A stretch of DNA of 64,000 bases, taken from assembly GCA_033239005.1 (NCBI GenBank), contig BSQZ01000072.1, forward strand, positions 2,627,501-2,691,500, in the 5' to 3' direction. Shown one piece after another: positions 22,785 to 34,060 of the stretch. How positions within the stretch are numbered: position 1 is the stretch's first letter; each line of letters begins with the position of its first letter. The notes under the pieces were generated by a model. The model saw only the letters and a program-made list of their open reading frames with translations, made no database searches and was not told the origin of the DNA. The DNA is from Lamellibrachia satsuma (taxonomy: Eukaryota; Annelida; Polychaeta; Sabellida; Siboglinidae). The translations under genes were made by a program, and so were the position numbers.

Positions 22785-23094
22785 AAAGAAGGAGAAGACA
22801 CACGCAATAAGTGATATGGCCACGGAAGACAGAGGCAGCGATCAACCGAGATGAGGGATCTACGAACTTCGACACGTCAACGATGACGTCATGCTACCAA
22901 GGCTGACGAAAGTCTATACAGGTAAATAAACGTTTGGGATATGGCAAACAATTGTATGATCTTGTTAAAACCTATTCACCCCATCTTCTTTTCCATTTCT
23001 TGTATGTCCATCTTAATTCCTGTGCTTACTCGATGTCTATGTATGTTTTGATAGAGAGTTTCCCACTGTAGTGAATCGCTCAGCAACTATCATT

Positions 23095-23440
23095 TCACTT
23101 CCACTAATAATAAATAGTAAAATACGATATTTATATCGCGCCATAATCACATAATCACTCTATGGCGCTTTACAATACAGTAATAGTACAGCTAAACGTA
23201 TATAGGCAGTTAAATTATTAAAATAATAAATTAATTAAGAACAATATAACTACAAATCATACATCAAACTAAACAGCTAAAAATGCAAGTACAATTTAAA
23301 TTTAAGGGCATTCAACTAAAATGTATACATAGAATAAAATAATTTAAATGATAAATTACATTAAGGGCAATACAATTATAAGTATCAAATGGGATTAACA
23401 TAGTAAAATGATAAATGAAATAAATTAAGTGATGTATTTA
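23095..23440 (-). mobile_element. LINE/SINE 3' tail and AT-rich 3' UTR remnant
   Basis: On the minus strand, an AT-rich TTTATTT-type segment leads to TTGTAAAGCGCCATAGAG, then TTATGGCGCGATATAAATAT. This GCGC...GGCGCGATATAAAT ending resembles the 3' terminus of the LINE at 1-1160 and the tail of SINE copy 55490-55795. Confidence 0.5.
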
Positions 23441-26143
23441 TGGGCGGGGCAATGCGTCATGTCTTTGAGATAAGATAGTTTGCTATACTGAATTCTAATA
23501 CCACCATCCTGCTGATGTCGAAGAACACAACGAATTTAGGCAAATATAAGTTTGGATTATATCTACTCGCGAGAGGTGCTCAAACCACGAACTACCTGCA
23601 GAACGTGACACGGGGAAGCGCCATGGCCGCTGGCGTCTGACGCGACACAGGTGGCAGCAACGGCGAACTTCTGTATCGCTTCAGACGATCTTGTTTTGCA
23701 AAAAAATTGAGGGGTTGTATTTCGAGGTCGGGTAACGTAATTACACAGCGTCACACATTAGACACGTAACCATTAGCGAGCTCTCACATGGAGTCGTATT
23801 TCGGAATAGTTTGACTTTTTGTACTGTTGAGGCATGCAGCCATACCTAAAGTTGACATTCGGCCGAAAGCGGGACCACGGGAGGGGGTCCACGATCCCTC
23901 GATCTCCCTTTGGCTACGGCCTGCGCGAGGATACCCGTGCGTACCTGTCCATTCGGTTCAATTTCACCCACTCCCACTTTGCCTACTGTGATTTTATAGC
24001 TAATTAGGAAACATATTCCCGGTTCGCCTACTGGCCAACTAGGAACTATGGCCACTAACATAATATATGCATCACTTGGTGTGCTGGCCACTTGACTTCT
24101 ACGTGGTCAAAGATGGACATGGCTTCTTTTAACATTACAACATTCTCGCCACAGGGGCTTCTGACTACATCAGTACCCATGGCAGACATCAGTACCCATA
24201 GCAAACATCAGTCCCCATGGCAGACCGACCTGTTGAAACGTGGATTTTTCAGTGGACCCGTCGTCGCTGAAGGGCATTTCGTAGGAACGCACTTTGAAGT
24301 GTGGACGCGGGCGCGTCTAGTTACCAGAAACAAGTCGACCACGGCAGGACGTGAGACGAAGTACGAGTGATTCAGTGCACATCCGCGTGGAATAAACTGA
24401 AAAATCCCAATTTCAACAGGCTTATTTTACATTTACTATTTATGTAAGTACAGTGTATAGCATGTAATTATTTTACAAATAGTGTACACATAGAAATGCA
24501 TACATAGAAAATAAGTCACAGTAAAATATATGTATTATAACATTAAACTAAAGTATATTAACACAAAAAAGCATCCGCAATAAATAGAAATGCAGACATG
24601 TCATTAATACAGGGATAGGCAACGCGGTCTGCGCCTCCGAGTTGTGCTTTTCACTGTTTAGCCTTAGACAAATCGGGCGTAACTGAGCAAATCGGTTCAT
24701 GAAATGTTCGTAATTATTTGAAGGGTAGTTATATGACAGCATGGGCTGGACAATGTTGCCGAATAAATTCAGCTTGACAGGCCTACCAAGGCAATACCCA
24801 CCACGCTGTCCGGGTCTAATGTCAACAATAGCGTCAATTAATACCCGTTTAATGCATTAATACCCGTTTCACTCATTAGGTGGCGCAACAGTTGCTGGTA
24901 TTCGCTTGTCCCGCGAAACGCGGTGACGGCCAAACCACCACCAATTCGTAAAGCTACACTTTCTTACTTTGCGAACTAATAAGACCTCCCCTAACTGTAA
25001 CCAACGACTTATCGGGGTTAAAATAGCAGGTCCTACGACGGTAACTTACCCCGTTTGTAGCGGCCACGGCTGCTTGGGGCAATAACACTGATCGCTGGTA
25101 ATCACCCCTTGTATGACGTCTGATGTACCCGCTGAGTTAGTTCACCTGAGCGTTCTACAATGTGCGACTTGTTCGGTTCCAGCGACCCAAATATACTGAC
25201 ATCTGCCTGGCCTACGTATGCTGTTTCACCTGCATCGCTGCTAAATATACGACCTTCCTTTCCCAAACCTGCACGCTGCGGTTCTAGGTATCCCTGGATT
25301 CCGGGAAGGCTGTGAAGTGCTAGGAAGCACTCTAGCGATGCGAGCGAAGCGCCGGACGCTGGTCTTGAGCTGACCATAAACATGTGGCTGGCGACCACCC
25401 GTCTTGCCGCGCCAACGTCCGGCCAACGTATCACTGACGGACGGCTTTGTCGGAGTTTGACTCGTTTCTCGCCCGCCAGACATGCGTGGTGCTTGATGAG
25501 ATACTTCCTAAACATCTGGTCAGTCACAGCTAAAGTGGGTTTGGTGCGATGCGTGACGTCGACAGCTAGTCAGATCAAATAGGTGTAGAAAGGTGATTCA
25601 CAACACAGCTAAAGAAAGACAAAAGCATCATCGGATTTTGACTCGGACGTCGCCCACGAGTCTTCGTCGGAGTGTGTCTTGTACACCGACCGCCAGTCTA
25701 TCAGTCGTACATCGCCTATACTCGCTGTTCACCGGCTGTCACAATGTTGTGCTGGCGTAGGGATTTGGCGTGAGCTCCAACGAAACTATAGGTACAGTCC
25801 GACCCGATGTCCCTGTCTACTGGCAAGACAGCGGGGTCTGTCACACAGCAGACGATGAAACCGTGATATCACTGAAACGTCATGTGACTGAGATGGTCGT
25901 GTCGAAAAACCACGGCAGACGAAACACGTAAGACATCATACTGACGTTTCTGTCAATCAAACGAGGGCTTATTCGACTTATTTATCAAACTAACGGAAGC
26001 GGTAATCTAATAGCTCTCGGGTCGTTTACATGAGCGATGTATCGCAGCTGAGAATATATATAATTTTCTCAACGTACCTGCCATTATTTTCGTGCATTTT
26101 ATTTCCTACTAGCCGGAAGTCCGACAACTAGTCATCTACTTAC
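23441..26143. other. intergenic DNA, no supported gene
   Basis: Several open frames up to 141 codons occur (for example minus 25102-25527, plus 24092-24370), but none shows a recognisable domain or consistent splice sites. A short near-duplicate CATCAGTACCCATGGCAGAC occurs at about 24168 and 24187. Confidence 0.35.
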
Positions 26144-26527
26144 CCACGATGCCGTCAACGAGGGCTGTGTCAACACCAAGTATGTCCAGCACCAGGCTGA
26201 CATACCAAGGCTCTTTTTCCTTTTTGCCACCCCCTGTCTTGGGATAGCGACGAGCGGAGATGATGCGAAGGCTAGCGCTCTTCATCTCCGCCCACTTTTT
26301 TTCAATTCGGCAACGCTACGTCGTTCGTTGCCTCGCGAATTGACTTTCGTGGCTATTTCCTCCCAAATTTGCTTTTTTCGCAAATTTGTTACGCTGTTGC
26401 TCAGCTTGCATTGCAAAACTGACGCATGCTGTCCATACTCCTCAAGTAAACAACTCAATTCATTATCATTGAAATTCGACTTTCTTTCCCGTTTAACGGT
26501 ACCGGCTGCGTCGCGTGCTGTCGTCAT
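26144..26527 (-). pseudogene. PIF/Harbinger-type Myb/SANT-like DNA-binding protein exon, frameshifted
   Basis: The frame starting at 26527 encodes a Myb/SANT-like domain of the kind carried by Harbinger transposons and their domesticated relatives: KSNFNDNELSCLLEEY, then NSVTNLRKKQIWEEIATKVN and RRSVAELKK. At a seven-base homopolymer (26296-26302) the frame shifts by one. In the other frame the expected continuation is seen: KWAEMKSASLRII, then GGGKKEKEP and LGVDTALVDGI, ending at a consensus donor GTAAGT at 26143. The single frameshift lies in a homopolymer, so it may be a real lesion or an assembly error. The following exon and the DDE transposase were not found to the left, so the element is probably truncated. 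Confidence 0.65.
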
Positions 26528-26764
26528 GTTGGTAACGGGAATATGGGAAGGGGAATCCCGGGGATTACCCGTTCGTAATGACTAATCTTACCACGTGACA
26601 GATTTACGCGCGTTCTTAGATAAGAAATAGGTCATGCGCGCTACATGAAACCCGCTTTGCTTAGTTTTACGCAACTACTTAACTAAGCAAGAATTGGAGT
26701 TTACGCACTTGCGTAGCGCTAAGTAACCGCGTAGTTTAAGTAGGCGACATGAAACCGGCCCCTG
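26528..26764 (-). mobile_element. 5' terminal region of the Harbinger-like element
   Basis: Upstream of the Myb-like ORF (right side on the plus strand) the sequence ends in GCGACATGAAACCGGCCCCT. Read on the minus strand this is AGGGGCCGGTTTCATGTCGC, the GGGGCCGGTTTCAT-type terminus common in animal Harbinger elements. Subterminal TACGCAA / TTACGCAAC motifs recur. The matching opposite terminus is not visible. Confidence 0.55.
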
Positions 26765-26876
26765 GTGTGGACGTTTTACGTAGATCATTAAACAGTCGTA
26801 AAAAACACGCATAGCGTTGCTAATTATTATACGTAACTATTGGTCTGAGTTACATAATCTACGGCAAACGTCTACA
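26765..26876. mobile_element. 112-bp palindromic MITE
   Basis: The left end TGTGGACGTTTTACGTAGAT and the reverse complement of the right end TGTAGACGTTTGCCGTAGAT match at 16 of 20 positions and the similarity extends inward (CATTAAA versus TATGTAA). The element abuts the Harbinger terminus. Confidence 0.55.
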
Positions 26877-26937
26877 TAGGGCCCTTCGTAATATCACAAC
26901 CCCATTGGGATTTTTTATGTACGAACCATCCAAATAG

Positions 26938-26971
26938 GCCCCCGGGCCCCCGGGGCCCCGGGCCCCCGGGC
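26938..26971. other. GC-only palindrome
   Basis: A 30-plus base run made only of C and G (CCCCCGGGCCCCCGGGGCCC and its continuation) that is close to self-complementary. It lies immediately before a CAGA microsatellite. Confidence 0.8.
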
Positions 26972-27027
26972 ACGCCTACAAAATGTCAGCCCAACACATG
27001 CAAAACTGGCGGAAATGTGAGGGAACA

Positions 27028-27212
27028 AACATACAGACAGACACACAGATAGACAGACAGACAGACACACAGACTGACAGACAGACAGACACACAGACAT
27101 ACATACAGACAGACAGACACAAACTGACAGACAGACAGACATACAGACAGACACACAGACAAACAGACATACATACAGACAGACACACAGACATACAGAC
27201 AGAGTCACACAC
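27028..27212 (+). repeat. (CAGA)n / (CACAGACA)n microsatellite
   Basis: About 185 bases of AGACAGACACAC-type repeats. Long frames rich in Asp-Arg-Gln-Thr or Cys-Val-Ser-Leu across it are artefacts. Confidence 0.95.
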
Positions 27213-27664
27213 AAAAATGTCTTCAAGACACATGTATCCCACAGGACACGTTGTTTCACTACGTAATCTCCCATCCTCTAGGAACAAACACATACCTGCC
27301 ATTATAATTATACCCAGTGTTCAACCTTGTGCCTGGGGACATGTAAGATAATGGTGATATTTAGACAACGTTATGCAATTCTACCGGGACACACGTAGAA
27401 TACCATAAACAACCTTCTTGCTACCTCCAAAGGCCATGTTTGACGCCACGTATACATGCATCACGTGGCGTGTTGTCAAATACAAATGATTTAAATTAAT
27501 TCAAATATGCACCTTTCCCTCATCCCACCTGAATACCACATAAGACACAAACTTGAAAGACAATGGCAAACTGTTAATCAACTTTTGTTCCTTAATCTTT
27601 AGCCTCTCTTTTCTACTTAAGGGCTAAGTTACGAGTATTTCATAACGCACGCACACGCACACAC

Positions 27665-27709
<45 letters not shown>

Positions 27710-28116
27710 CACACAAACACATACATACACACTGTATATCTAGTCAGTTTAACTATACTGCGAAGATGTTGACTGAGGTATTATCGTTAGATCCCTGTAT
27801 ATCACAGGCAAGGCGCGCACGTAAAAAGTGCCACAGTGATTGATGTGGTGGCAGCTGCGCCGTGCAGACGGGAACACACCTGGCGCGTTGATCATGTGCA
27901 ACTTGCCGAATATCCAGCACGTGGAAGCCTCGCTCGAGACGACGGGCTCGTAAAAATTATTTATTTTTACACAGTATGACGTCCCGTAATGGCAGCAACA
28001 TCCCAGCGTTTCCCGATGCACTGGATCAGTGCTGATGGTTTCCCTCATACGTGTGGCAGTGCAAAGCGATTTCATCCATCTAGAAAGAATACTGCTGGGA
28101 GGATTTCAATGCGCGA
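27213..28116. other. intergenic DNA with (ACGC)n / (AC)n microsatellite
   Basis: An ACGC-AC microsatellite spans about 27645-27735. The minus-strand frame at 27749-28075 (108 codons) has no recognised domain, and I do not support it as a gene. Confidence 0.45.
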
Positions 28117-28622
28117 TTAAAACTGCGTCCTCAACTGATTTAGCTTATCGCTAATCCGGTTCGTTGATGTCCTAATATATAGTGTGTGAATAGATTAAGT
28201 AATATCCGCAGTCGGCTTAATTAAAAAAAGTGTGTATTTTTTTCAAATCATCGAAAGAATTGACTTTAGACTTTAGATCTGGTAAGGCTCAAAACAGTGG
28301 ATATCTAAAGCGGTAGGCACTTTATAGGGTCAAGGCTGATCATGGGCTGACTTCCATCCTCTCGCCGATCACACGACAAAGCCATGACATTTCACCAATG
28401 GCGAAACCCGTGAGTTTTCAGCCTTTCCATTTTCACTTCAATAAATTCTGCACACAGAATTAAATAATTTAATAGTTTGTCTGATGATTTCACACAAAAA
28501 ACGACATACAAAGGTTGCACAAGCGCGCTAACACGTCGTAGTGAATACTAGGTAGGTTTGAATTTTCGCAAAATTAATTTGAAATGAGACGAGCAAAAAT
28601 CGAATTGATGAAGCACCTTTAA
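28117..28622. mobile_element. MITE family B, copy 2 (TTAA-flanked, 506 bp)
   Basis: It begins TTAAAACTGCGTCCTCAA and ends GAAGCACCTTTAA. It aligns end to end with 20915-21419 with scattered substitutions and small indels. Conserved blocks include TAGATCTGGTAAGGCTCAAA, GACTTCCATCCTCTCGCCGA and GCAAAATTAATTTGAAATGA. Confidence 0.75.
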
Positions 28623-28839
28623 TATTCGAGAGAAACCATGACCAATTTATTGGCACAGAAGTACGTCTTCCTCTATTTATTGTGACCTTCCCTGTCATCT
28701 GTGCTTGCTTCTTGTGTATTAACGCATTAAGACAGCAAACAACATTACTTCGTGTAAAGTGATTTATCGAATCAGTGACTAGAATATTAACTTCGGGATG
28801 ATTTTATGATTATAAATAGAGCTTAATTGCACCAGTACA

Positions 28840-28898
28840 TGCGTTGTGTGCGTGCGTGCGTGTGTGCGTGCGTGTGTGCGTGCGTGTGTATACACACA
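28840..28898 (+). repeat. (TGCG)n microsatellite
   Basis: GTGTGCGTGCGTG-type repeat with surrounding AT-rich unassigned DNA (28623-29290). Confidence 0.9.
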
Positions 28899-29299
28899 AC
28901 AACGCGTGTGTCACATAACACTTGTATATTTACAGTTATCTCGACAATTTTAGCGACGAGATGAGGTGATCAAATATAATTTTTTTTAAATATGGAGTGG
29001 TGATGAAGATACTACAGTGTAGTAACAATATGTTCTTCACGTATATGGCAGAATTAGCGTTGACAAGTGTGGATTGATAGGATATGAGTATTCACTCACA
29101 TTGAGGACAATACATTAATGGTCTAAATTATATATTGATGCTGTAAACAATGAAATACATTATCTACTGATTATGCAAATATCAACAGTGCCAGCAACTG
29201 AGACAAGAGCTGGCCATGAGTTATGCATTGTTGAATTATATGGAACACACTCCCTGTTAGCGCTAAGTCGGCAGGAAATATAGTAACATTTCGCTAACC

Positions 29300-29507
29300 C
29301 TTTTGTTTTGGTGCGTTGCTGAGCTGGGGCTTCCCGGGGATTATAGCCCAAGAGAAGTTAACTGAGGCAACGTGCAGTGAACGAAATTGTCCACGCTGCG
29401 AAACAACAACAAAAGGATTCAACCCCAGATTCTCTTGAATTGGAGTCCGATGTTCTAACCACTCCACCACCGCGCCCCACCGCGCCCCACCGCGCCCCAC
29501 CGCGCCC
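29300..29507 (-). mobile_element. SINE family S, copy 2, with amplified head
   Basis: On the minus strand the tRNA-like head has GTGGAGTGGTTAGAACATCG and box B-like GGGTTGAATCC. The body has ATTTCGTTCACTGCACGTTG, then CCTCAGTTAACTTCT. The first bases of the head (GGGGCGCGGT) are tandemly repeated four times at 29470-29507. The 3' half of the family is missing. Confidence 0.7.
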
Positions 29508-29631
29508 CACAGATGTATCAGCGTTGGTGTGTTTTTTTCCTCTGAAAACCAAGGTGCGTCATTTTCACGAATTTCACAAAAAGTTCAGTTAATTGATATT
29601 TAATGTGCTGTGTGAAAGTTTAAAGTATCAT

Positions 29632-30068
29632 TGACTGCTGTCACATCAGGTGTGGGTGCTGTCACATCAGGTGTGGCTGCTGTCACATCAGGTGTGGGTG
29701 CTGTCACATCAGGTGTGGCTGCTGTCACATCAGGTGTGGCTGCTGTCACATCAGGTGTGGGTGCTGTCACATCAGGTGTGGCTGCTATCACATCTGGTGT
29801 GGCTGCTGTCACATCAGTTGTGGGTGCTGTCACATCTGGTGTGGGTGCTGTCACATCTGGTGTGGGTGCTGTCACATCTGGTGTGGGTGCTGTCACATCA
29901 GGTGTGGCTGCTGTCACATCAGGTGTGGCTGCTGTCACATCAGGTGTGGGTGCTGTCACATCTGGTGTGGGTGCTGTCACATCGGGTGTGGCTGCTGTCA
30001 CATCTGGTGTGGGTGCTGTCACATCAGGTGTGGCTGCTGTCACATCAGGTGTGGCTGCTGTCACATCA
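29632..30068 (+). repeat. 18-bp minisatellite GCTGTCACATCAGGTGTG (24 units)
   Basis: Units vary GGTGCT/GCTGCT and TCAGGT/TCTGGT. Because 18 is a multiple of three and the unit lacks stops in several frames, long repeat-peptide frames exist on both strands. Nothing indicates translation. Confidence 0.95.
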
Positions 30069-31851
30069 GCATTACGGCCGTTGGTCCCAGCGGAAGTCGA
30101 ACGCAGGCGTCAGACGCCATGACAGATTGCCGAATGAAACAAATGTAAACCATTTTAAATGCACTTTCATTTATTGTGGCATTCTGATGTTTACCGATCG
30201 GATAAACAGATGAATACATGCAATAATAAATAAACAAATACAGCATTAAAATGAATCACGTTGAAATCATAGTGGCGAAACGTCCACACGCTACAAAAAC
30301 CTGTGTCTCGGCATTAACGTCGGCCATGCATTGAAACAAGGCAGCACACACATAAACACATGAAATTAATTGCAATAATTAGTAAGGTGTAATCACTGAC
30401 GCGTTACGTAGACCGTTGTTTTCATTTGTAAATCGTCACTGTATAATTTATATAAAAATGCGTTGTAACGCATACATAATTAATTACTCATTATAAATTA
30501 CTAATGTTACAGTACAAGATAATTAAACATATCGAGCACATGCATAATTAGAACATGTATGGAACGAATGAGTGGTTCTACAACCCAATAACAATAGCTT
30601 GTGGCAATGCAACAAAAGCTTAATTATGACAGCAACCTCAAATATATTATCTGTCACCCAACGGCCGCCTTTTACGGATCGCCCTACGTCTACAGAGACA
30701 CGACGTGTGTGTGTCGGGCGAAACTGAAAGTGTCTACCTGGGTAAAGTCTAGACGTTTCATTGTTTTTAACAACACACTTCTTCGACTAAGTATATATAA
30801 TACATTACCTTGCCCTATATGTATGATACATATCAGGAGGTTTTTGTTTAACTTTCGTTTCTTTACTGAAAGCAGCTTACATATAATTGACTATTTTGAC
30901 GATGATATTGACGAAACATTGGTAAATATTACTCCAGTGATGTAAGCCACAGTTATACACGTTACTATCTGGCACGGCATGCATCACACCTTACAACAGT
31001 ATCACAGTTGGCGTAATGGACAATAATATATGATGACGATTACCATTATTGTATCAACGGCAATGAATATACTAATAGCGTACGCCATTTAGTGTTCGAA
31101 AATAGGACCGTCGTGGTACGTACGTCAGACTTTGTATATAATACAAAGCAGTGGAGATCACAATAGCTACTGCACATGCATCTGTCAGTTCCATCTCTCT
31201 CAAACATTATAAGACCAACAACACTAACGTCCCGATTTGTTGTCGGTATGTATAACACAATAACATAACTCAAATGATGTTGGTATGTATGCAAATCCGG
31301 ATAAGCGGTTCCTAAGACCGCTTGTACGTGTGGTGTCCACGCACAACACGACGCGCTATGACTGCAACGGCAGGAGACGTCAACAAACGGCTTTTGCAAT
31401 GTTGGTTGGCTGGTCGAACCCCTGCTGCCGTCTGCCGGGCAAGAGAGAGATCACTCAGGAGTTGGAATGATACTTAGCGCCCGGATCAAAGTCATGAGAG
31501 ATGCCAAGTTCCAACATCACGTACATGGTGTCACGTACACATATGCAGACGGTTCCTTGAAGACACGGCAAAACAATGGTATCTCGCGACCGTAGTTTGT
31601 CTGTTCGGACTGTGCACAATAAATAGTCCAACTCGAGCATCGAAAAGCGAGCAACAATAACTATTGAAAGCATCGCTTACCCAAAAACGCTGTCCGGGAG
31701 AGAATTCCCATATGAGTATCTCATAGCATACTCAAGGTGTGCATGACATATATAGCAGCTACGAAACAAATATGACGTCAGCAGAAGAACGCACGCGCTC
31801 AGTGACACTGCGACAGAATCAAGAATGTCCGTCTTGACGCCGTATCGCCTG
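30069..31851. other. 3' flank of the GAS2-like gene, no other gene supported
   Basis: AT-rich DNA. The 3' UTR of the minus-strand gene should lie directly left of 31852, but no canonical AATAAA on the minus strand is evident close by, so the polyadenylation site is not called. A 114-codon plus-strand frame at 30601-30945 has no recognisable content. Confidence 0.4.
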
Positions 31852-34060
31852 TCAGTAGTATTCCTCGTCTCGCCCGTCGCACTGGCACGACAGCGGCTGA
31901 TTGGCCATCGTCATAGCCTCGTTCTGGTTCCACATTCCAGCTTCGTCTTCACCCATCAGACTGCTATCGGTCGGCGACATGTTGTTGATATCAACACCGG
32001 AATCGAATCGTTTGAGTGTGGATGTGGTTCCTGCCTGGTCCGCCAGACGTCGCTTCATGTCGATAGGCATTGGAATGCGGGTACGTGAGTAAGACCTCTT
32101 GTCTCGTCGTGGCTTTGCGAGAGCGGTTTCCAGTGGCAAGTCCGCCGGACGCGTTGACGTCCCGCACGGCTCGTCGGGTGACGTCATTATAGTTTCCGAT
32201 TGAGATCGACACGAGTTGTCAACCAAATCTTCCCGACTGTCAGTTCTGCGTTGCGGTTTTCCCGACTGACGATTATGGACATCCGCACGCGAACGCGTGT
32301 TGACGCTTGAGTCACGTGACCCTCTGCTAACGCTCGAATCACGTGACCACCTGCTAACGCTCGAGTCACGAGATGGCCTTGAAACGCGGACGTCGCGTGA
32401 TTGCCTACTGACACTAGAATCACGTGATGGCCTGGTCATGTTAAGGTCTCGCGATCCCCGATTGACACTAGAGTCACGCGATGACCTATTTACGCTGACA
32501 TTTTGTGCCTGTCTGTTAACACTAGAGTCACATGATGGCCTATTTACATTGACGTTTCGTGACTGCTTGTTGACACTCGAGTCACGTGACGGTCTACTGA
32601 CACTCGAATCACGCCTATCTCTGGCCGAGTAAGACTGTGCGGGTTTCCCTGCACGGCTGTCGCGACTGCGGCTTCTTTGGCCAACGGAAGGTTCTCTCTC
32701 GCGAGTGTCGGCGCGACAACGACTGCGTGCCAAGCGTTCTGCTGCCGGCCGCACATGCTGGGAGTAGACGTCATCGATCGCGGCCCGAGACCGACTAGAG
32801 TCGCGGCTACTGGCGCCCGCCGCGACCCGGGACCGACTAGAGTCGCGGCTACTGGCGCCCACCGCGACCCTGGACCGGCTGGAGTCGCGGCTACCGGCGT
32901 CCACCGCGACCCGGGACCGGCTGGAGTCGCGGCTACCGGCGCCCACCGCGACCCTGGACCGGCTGGAGTCGCGGTACATCGCTTGGGCCGAGGACGGCCG
33001 CTCAGTGCGGGTAGTTTTCCCCGTCTGGAGCTTCCGTGTGCACTCGCTCTGCACAGACAGCGTACTGGACGCGCGCGACAACGGGGCGCTGACGTCCCCG
33101 GCGCTGATCTGCCGCTGGAGCTCATGGAGCCGGTAGGCCTCAAAGAGCCGCTCCATCTGTTCGTTGAGAGCTCTATCTTCAGGCGGCGCGACATCCGGGT
33201 ACTCGTTGAAGTCGTACGACGTTGACAGCGGACTGGTAAACGACGACCTTGACGCTGTGCTCTCCCCTTCTGAGGAAGAAAGCGACAACGACTTGAGGAG
33301 AGGCGGTCGGTGCTTACGGCGGGGCACGGAGAGTTCGTCACCCGATAAACACATGGCGTCGACGTCATCAGAGCGCGTCACGGCCCTCGGTTTGTCGGGC
33401 AGGATGTGCTGTGTCTTAAACATGGTACGCGTCGTGCCCAGTCGCTTCCCGCTTCCGTTTGTCGAAACGTCATTGTCATTCCCGTTACCGTTAACGCATC
33501 CCAGACGGTGGCGCCCCGAATTGTCACGTGATATGAGCAACACATCGCTGTCGGACGGGCGACGTCCGCGAACCGCTTCCGGTTGTGACGTAGGCGTCGG
33601 CTTCAGCAGCTGTCGGCGCACCGCGTTTGCATCGAGCGAACCCAATCTCGCATCACGTGACCTCTGCTCGTAGCGACCTCTGGTGGCCGCCTGAGGATCG
33701 ACGGACCCACGACGGTCGGAGAGTGTCTGGGTCCGGGAGGCGGGCCGCGCGCTGCCTGGCCTCGCCGGCTTCGGCGACTCTCGGCCGGTTCTCTCGGTCG
33801 ACAGGTCGCTGTTGCTCCGGTAGTGTTTATGCAATCGTGCCGGCGACGGAATGGAAGACTTGCGAGACGACTGGGAATGTACAGACAGCATGTCCTGGTT
33901 CACTGGACTAGCTGTAGAATGTCTGTCCGCCTTCTTGTCCTGCTCACGTGGTGTGCGACTCGTCCACCGCTGGCCTTGGTCGCCTTGTGGCGTCTGTGGT
34001 AGCCGTCTGTGAGAGGCGACTGGTCTCTGAGAGCGCGGTGTCGGTCCTACGCCTTCGGTC
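31852..34060 (-). CDS. GAS2L-like: GAS2-like exon 6: Ser/Arg-rich tail with EB-binding-type motifs and internal repeats
   Basis: 2,209 bases, acceptor TTGCTTCTGCAG, ending with TGA at 31852-31854. It carries SSIP at 393-396 and TRIP at 985-988. Five 13-residue repeats ([17 protein letters not shown]; 32779-32973) and about twelve 9-residue repeats ([13 protein letters not shown]; 32290-32613) form two in-frame minisatellites. The C-terminus is acidic and Met/Asn-rich, ending DEEYY. GC content is far above the intronic DNA. High local GC and repeats make long frames on the plus strand, which are shadows. Confidence 0.9.

Noticed and set aside
23846..24370. Divergent frames either side of 24091
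   Set aside because: No domain on either side. The apparent arrangement arises from two unrelated short frames.
25102..25527. 141-codon minus-strand frame
   Set aside because: No family resemblance, competing frames on the same interval, no splice support.
27749..28075. 108-codon Cys-rich minus-strand frame
   Set aside because: Cysteine spacing matches no family I know, and it abuts a microsatellite; not strong enough to call.
29600..30213. Long VTAPTPD / VTSGVGA repeat frames on both strands
   Set aside because: Product of an 18-bp array. No flanking exon or start signal.
32297..33673. Plus-strand frames of 111-182 codons inside GAS2-like exon 6
   Set aside because: Shadow frames of a GC-rich repetitive coding exon on the other strand.
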